A stretch of DNA of 64,000 bases from Anoplolepis gracilipes (taxonomy: Eukaryota; Arthropoda; Insecta; Hymenoptera; Formicidae): positions 13,221,001 to 13,285,000 of the forward strand of contig NC_132972.1 of NCBI RefSeq assembly GCF_047496725.1, read 5' to 3'. The position numbers and the translations under genes are program-made. Position 1 is the stretch's first letter. The number at the start of each line of letters is the position of its first letter. The notes below the pieces were generated by a model. That model ran no database searches. It was not told the DNA's origin and was given only the letters and a program-made list of their open reading frames with translations. Positions 60,919-64,000 of this stretch are shown piece by piece.

Positions 60919-63839
60919 CTATGAAATAATAATGTCAGAAAAAAAAACATTTAGAGGAATACGGACGATTAAGATTAAAAAATTTAACGCATGATTTTTT
61001 GTAGATGTTTACTTGGAAGGTCGTGTATACGGGGTGGTGCGGTAGCGCGAGGCTGTGCCTGATGTCGTTGTAGTCTTGTACGATTTCCAAGCGCGGCTCG
61101 ACGACTCCTCTGCGAATTTCATGGATTGATATATTTTAATTATTTTTATTTATTTAGACAGAACACGATGGTGATTATTAATAGTATCTACATATGCTAG
61201 CATCTAAAATGGCTCATTTTAATGTTTTTAGTATAAGATTGAAAGTTTAATTATTAACGTGTGTAGGTCATGCATTTTGTTATACGATTTATGACAGGGT
61301 TTAAATTTCATTGTTATAGCAAACTTATATTATGGCTTCAATTGGAATTGCACGATTCAAATACATTTAAAAAGTATAATTATTTAATATTATCTGTTTT
61401 TATTATCTGTAAATGATATAATTTCATCTTGTACGCGTATGAATTAAAGGAATTTAATGAAAAGACTATTTATGTTAAGATACTTTAAAATTAAGTTTTA
61501 TAATAATTAAAGTTAATTTTTAAAATACATTATATTATAACAAAATTTCTATTAGATATTATTAATACAACAAAGTCATTATTTTATGTTTTAATTTATT
61601 CATTTTGTATACAAATATATTATTAAGAGTTAAAACTAAATTACCAATTTCTTCAATATATAATTAAAAATTATTATTATATATAATTAATATATATATA
61701 ATTAAAAATTAAATAGTTTTAGTATTCAATGCATTTCCATGGAAGCTATTATTAATTCTTTTACTTTAAGCATGTTAAAATTATGCATTTTACTAATATT
61801 GTTGCAATTTTGTAATTTTGCAATGACTGCAATTATTACAGTTTATAGCAGTAATTATAACTATTCTCTGAAATTTCTTGATAAAAAGGATTGAAAGAAA
61901 ATGTTTTTTTAGTTTATTTTAAAATGTTTGAAGAAAATATTAAAATATGGAATCATCCATTTAAATTGTACTATACATATTTATGTATTATTATAAAAAT
62001 TATATAGTAAAATTAAAATGTTACAATAAACCCCGCATAAATATAATAAAGAATTTACATATAATCAATACAATGAATCAAACACATTCATTCCAAAATA
62101 TATTATCAAAATAAAATTTTCGAAAATCTATAATAGTACAAAAAATCTTAATTTTAAATATTGTAACCAAACAACATAAAAAAGGAATATTTTACCTGGA
62201 TAATCTGAAGATTCATAATAATCATGCGAAGAATGCGGTGCAGAGTCATCTTCGTACTCATAAGTTGTATATCTTGAACAAAAATCAGTCATCTCTATTA
62301 AATAGATGTATAAAACCTAGCATATAAAAAATTAAACAATATAAAAAGAAATTAATGCACTATAAAAAGCGTTTATATAAAAAGTTTTTTTATAAGTCTA
62401 CATTAAATTTCTCTTTGTTTTATATATTACAATATCAGTTTGCAAAAAAGCGTTATAATAATACATACCCAGAACTCGGAGTATAATGTCTATCACCATA
62501 TCGAGCACTGCTAGTTGACGATCCATGATACTCATAATCATGATGTGATCCAGCACGGTTTGTTGGTGGAGGGGTTGGAGTCTCATAGCTATAAAAAGAA
62601 AAAGATTTAAATATATTTAATATGACAATATTAGGTAATATACAATGTATTTGATTTATATCAAAATGGAGATTACGTTATATAAACAATTAAGCTCACC
62701 CAAAATTTTGATCAATAGCAGCTCTTGCACGATCCAAGATGGAGAATACTTTTGATTTTGGCGGTACAGGTCGAGAAAGTGGACCACGATTTGCAGGTGG
62801 CGGAGGAAGTATAGCTAAATAATATACATATATGCATTTTTATATATGAATATTCACAATCTTTCATATTATTGTATATTGCATTGTATATCTCCTGTAT
62901 ATCGTAACAAATATATTTGTTAAAAAATATTCTATACAAGTCTCTCTCATTTTATGCAATATAAACTTGTATTGATTAATGACATCAAAGAAATTACTAT
63001 TATAATATTACTTAATCTCCTGTATATATTTTTACATTTTGTATGATTTTCATAGATATGAGATTAACCTCTAGACGTTCTAGGTAATGTCGGTCTTGAA
63101 GTAGGTCTTAATATACCACCAGTACCAGGACCACTCGAAGGTCCTCTCATTGAAGGTCTTCGATCTTCCGAGACTGGATCGTTAGATATGTTCATTTCCA
63201 TTTCACGCATTTGTTCTTGGCGTATATTATCATTGTTGTCAGGAATCAAATATTTTCGCACTTCAGCGAGCGCAAACGCAATGCGAGCATAGGCTTCAGC
63301 TGGTGGTGCAATAGCTGTAATCTCTACATGTAGATCGTCGGAAAGATGCGCATATTTCGGATCCAAAGAAACACGACATTCTTCTTCCTGAGATAAAAAA
63401 CAAAAATCAAGATGCAGATAAGTCATTTTCTTCAGATGGAAAAAAAAAAAGAGACTTTTTGTTACTTACTTTTTGTCTATCTTTCATCGAGCCTCTACCT
63501 AATACTGCCATTTTGCACATTGTTTCTTCTTGCAGACGTTTCATAGAATTACCTTTCGGACCAAGCAATTTTCCAACAAAATTAAACTAAAACAAGATAA
63601 GTTATAAAATTAAGGTTTAAGATAATAACTTATATTTGTTTATGATTCTTTAAAAAAATTTTATATTAAATAAGTATAATTTTATTAATAAATTAAATAA
63701 ATATATAACATATTTACCTTAGGATGCTCACGAATGGGCACCAAAACTTTAACAGAAATACGAACTGGTTTTTCACGATAAATATCCACATATTTTGGAT
63801 CTCTTAATGGTTTTCCAATAGCTTGCGTTTTTTGAATCT
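60831..63839 (-). CDS. STAR/KH RNA-binding protein, Sam68/KHDRBS (qkr58E-like), 5' end missing
   Basis: This is a nuclear RNA-binding protein of the STAR family; members regulate alternative splicing by binding U/A-rich RNA as dimers. Eight coding exons are visible on the minus strand: 63718-63839, 63470-63586, 63069-63387, 62700-62814, 62469-62588, 62196-62272, 61013-61109 and 60831-60918. All are GT-AG and in frame (350 codons plus stop). They hold RDPKYVDIYREKPVRISVKV, the KH core (FNFVGKLLGPKGNSMKRLQE, with GxxG loop GPKG), MAVLGRGSMKDRQK and KYAHLSDDLHVEITA. An Arg/Pro-rich region with PPPP and RPVPPK (possible SH3 ligands) follows, then a Tyr-rich tail (YTTYEYEDD, HDYYESSDY) as in Sam68-like proteins. 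The first visible exon needs an upstream exon ending in G, so the N-terminus (QUA1) lies beyond 64,000. Which insect paralogue it is cannot be settled here. Confidence 0.92.
61013..61109 (-). CDS. KH-STAR exon: basic Ser/Thr/Arg segment
   Basis: The acceptor is AATTCGCAG and the donor is TTCCAA|GTAAAC. It encodes EESSSRAWKSYKTTTTSGTA, then SRYRTTPYTRPS, basic and Thr/Ser-rich. It lies 1,086 nt from the preceding exon, the largest intron visible in this gene. Split codons fit both sides. Confidence 0.82.
61110..62195 (-). other. KH-STAR intron (1,086 nt)
   Basis: A very AT-rich intron between the tyrosine-rich tail exon and the basic Ser/Thr/Arg exon. Nothing else is seen. Confidence 0.8.
62196..62272 (-). 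CDS. KH-STAR exon: tyrosine-rich tail
   Basis: The acceptor is TTTGTTCAAG and the donor is TCCAG|GTAAAA. It encodes YTTYEYEDDSAPHSS, then HDYYESSDYP. Spaced acidic-Tyr motifs mirror the C-terminal tyrosine-rich tail of Sam68-type proteins, which in vertebrates is a tyrosine-kinase target. Confidence 0.84.
62469..62588 (-). CDS. KH-STAR exon: Pro/Tyr/Ser segment (symmetrical)
   Basis: The acceptor is TTTTTATAG and the donor is TCTGG|GTATGT. It encodes YETPTPPPTNRAGSHHDYEY, then HGSSTSSARYGDRHYTPSS. It is 120 nt with equal start and end phase, so it could be skipped without a frame change. Confidence 0.86.
62700..62814 (-). CDS. KH-STAR exon: proline-rich segment
   Basis: The acceptor is TATTATTTAG and the donor is TTTTGG|GTGAGC. 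It reads AILPPPPANRGPLSRPVPPK, then SKVFSILDRARAAIDQNF, with split Gly codons fitting both neighbours. The PPPP and RPVPPK strings look like SH3 or WW ligands of the kind found in Sam68 relatives. Confidence 0.88.
63069..63387 (-). CDS. KH-STAR exon: end of KH/QUA2 and RG/P-rich region
   Basis: The acceptor is TTTTATCTCAG and the donor is TAGAG|GTTAAT. It opens EEECRVSLDPKYAHLSDDLH, continues VEITAIAPPAEAYARIAFAL, AEVRKYLIPDNNDNIRQEQM, then becomes Arg/Gly/Pro/Ser-rich (RRPSMRGPSSGPGTGGILRP). At 319 nt it is the longest exon of the gene here. Confidence 0.95.
63470..63586 (-). CDS. KH-STAR exon: KH core with GPKG loop
   Basis: The acceptor is CTTGTTTTAG and the donor is CAAAAA|GTAAGT. It has 39 codons, phase 0 at both ends: FNFVGKLLGPKGNSMKRLQE, then ETMCKMAVLGRGSMKDRQK. 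The GPKG loop and the LGRGSMKD block are diagnostic of STAR KH domains. Confidence 0.96.
63718..63839 (-). CDS. KH-STAR exon: QUA1/KH junction
   Basis: The acceptor is TGCTTTATAG (minus strand) and the donor is CCTAAG|GTAAAT. It encodes IQKTQAIGKPLRDPKYVDIY and REKPVRISVKVLVPIREHPK after a split Glu codon. VLVP and EHPK are the first strand and turn of the STAR KH domain. It is the most 5' exon in the window, since nothing exon-like is seen in 63840-64000. Confidence 0.93.
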
Positions 63840-64000
63840 CTATAAAGCAATATTTTTTTGATGCAATAAAGCATTCAGAGCTTATCGCTTTCAAATTTAA
63901 TAATGAAAAATATGTTCTTATCGTGCATTAACCCTTATTCTATATTGGTGGGTCATTTTTGTTCGTGATTTTTCTAACGTCAATTTCTCGAAAACAAATA
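63840..64000 (-). other. KH-STAR upstream intron, partial
   Basis: AT-rich intronic sequence up to the window edge. The next 5' exon must end in a single G of a Glu codon and lies outside. Confidence 0.75.

Noticed and set aside
1..64000. tRNA, rRNA, known microRNA or CRISPR array
   Set aside because: None was noticed by eye; this was not an exhaustive covariance search.

Overview
This window looks like insect nuclear DNA. It is AT-rich, has long introns, many (CT)n, (TA)n and (GA)n microsatellites and scattered GC-richer islands, and its exons have clear GT-AG boundaries. The composition and protein sequences would suit a hymenopteran, perhaps an ant, but that is inference and I could not test it.

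Most of the window (about 1.1 to 53.2 kb, plus strand) is one developmental regulator gene, the AP-2 family transcription factor TfAP-2. I could join nine coding exons into a single open frame of 1,503 nt (500 codons plus stop). All intron phases agree and all junctions are GT-AG. Exon 1 carries a candidate N-terminus. Exon 2 carries the AP-2 transactivation motif (QPPYFPPPF). Exon 3 has a 20-glycine run and exon 4 is only 52 nt. Exons 5 to 9 encode the conserved DNA-binding and helix-span-helix dimerisation domain. Introns 1, 2, 4, 5 and 6 are 6 to 13 kb long. A second possible start exon (Met-Asp-Leu followed by a GTAAGT donor) lies at 4257-4265 and would splice to the same exon 2.

At the right edge, on the minus strand (60.8 to 63.8 kb), are the eight 3'-most coding exons of a STAR/KH RNA-binding protein of the Sam68/KHDRBS/qkr58E type. 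They cover the end of the QUA1/NK-like region, the KH domain with its GPKG loop, a proline/arginine-rich part and a tyrosine-rich tail. The 5' part of that gene is outside the window. The two genes are convergent, with about 7.6 kb between their stop codons that must hold both 3' UTRs.

The intronic and intergenic DNA contains two fold-back (long terminal inverted repeat) elements at 5315-6951 and 9223-9875, a third inverted pair at 49780/51244, numerous microsatellites, several hairpins (one GC-rich hairpin abuts a G-rich tract at 13655-13709), and several GC-richer islands. Some islands hold good AP-2 consensus sites, so autoregulation is possible. I saw no tRNA, rRNA, CRISPR array or intact transposase gene. 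I found no convincing undescribed system; the most useful leads are the alternative start exon, the AP-2-site islands and the fold-back elements.
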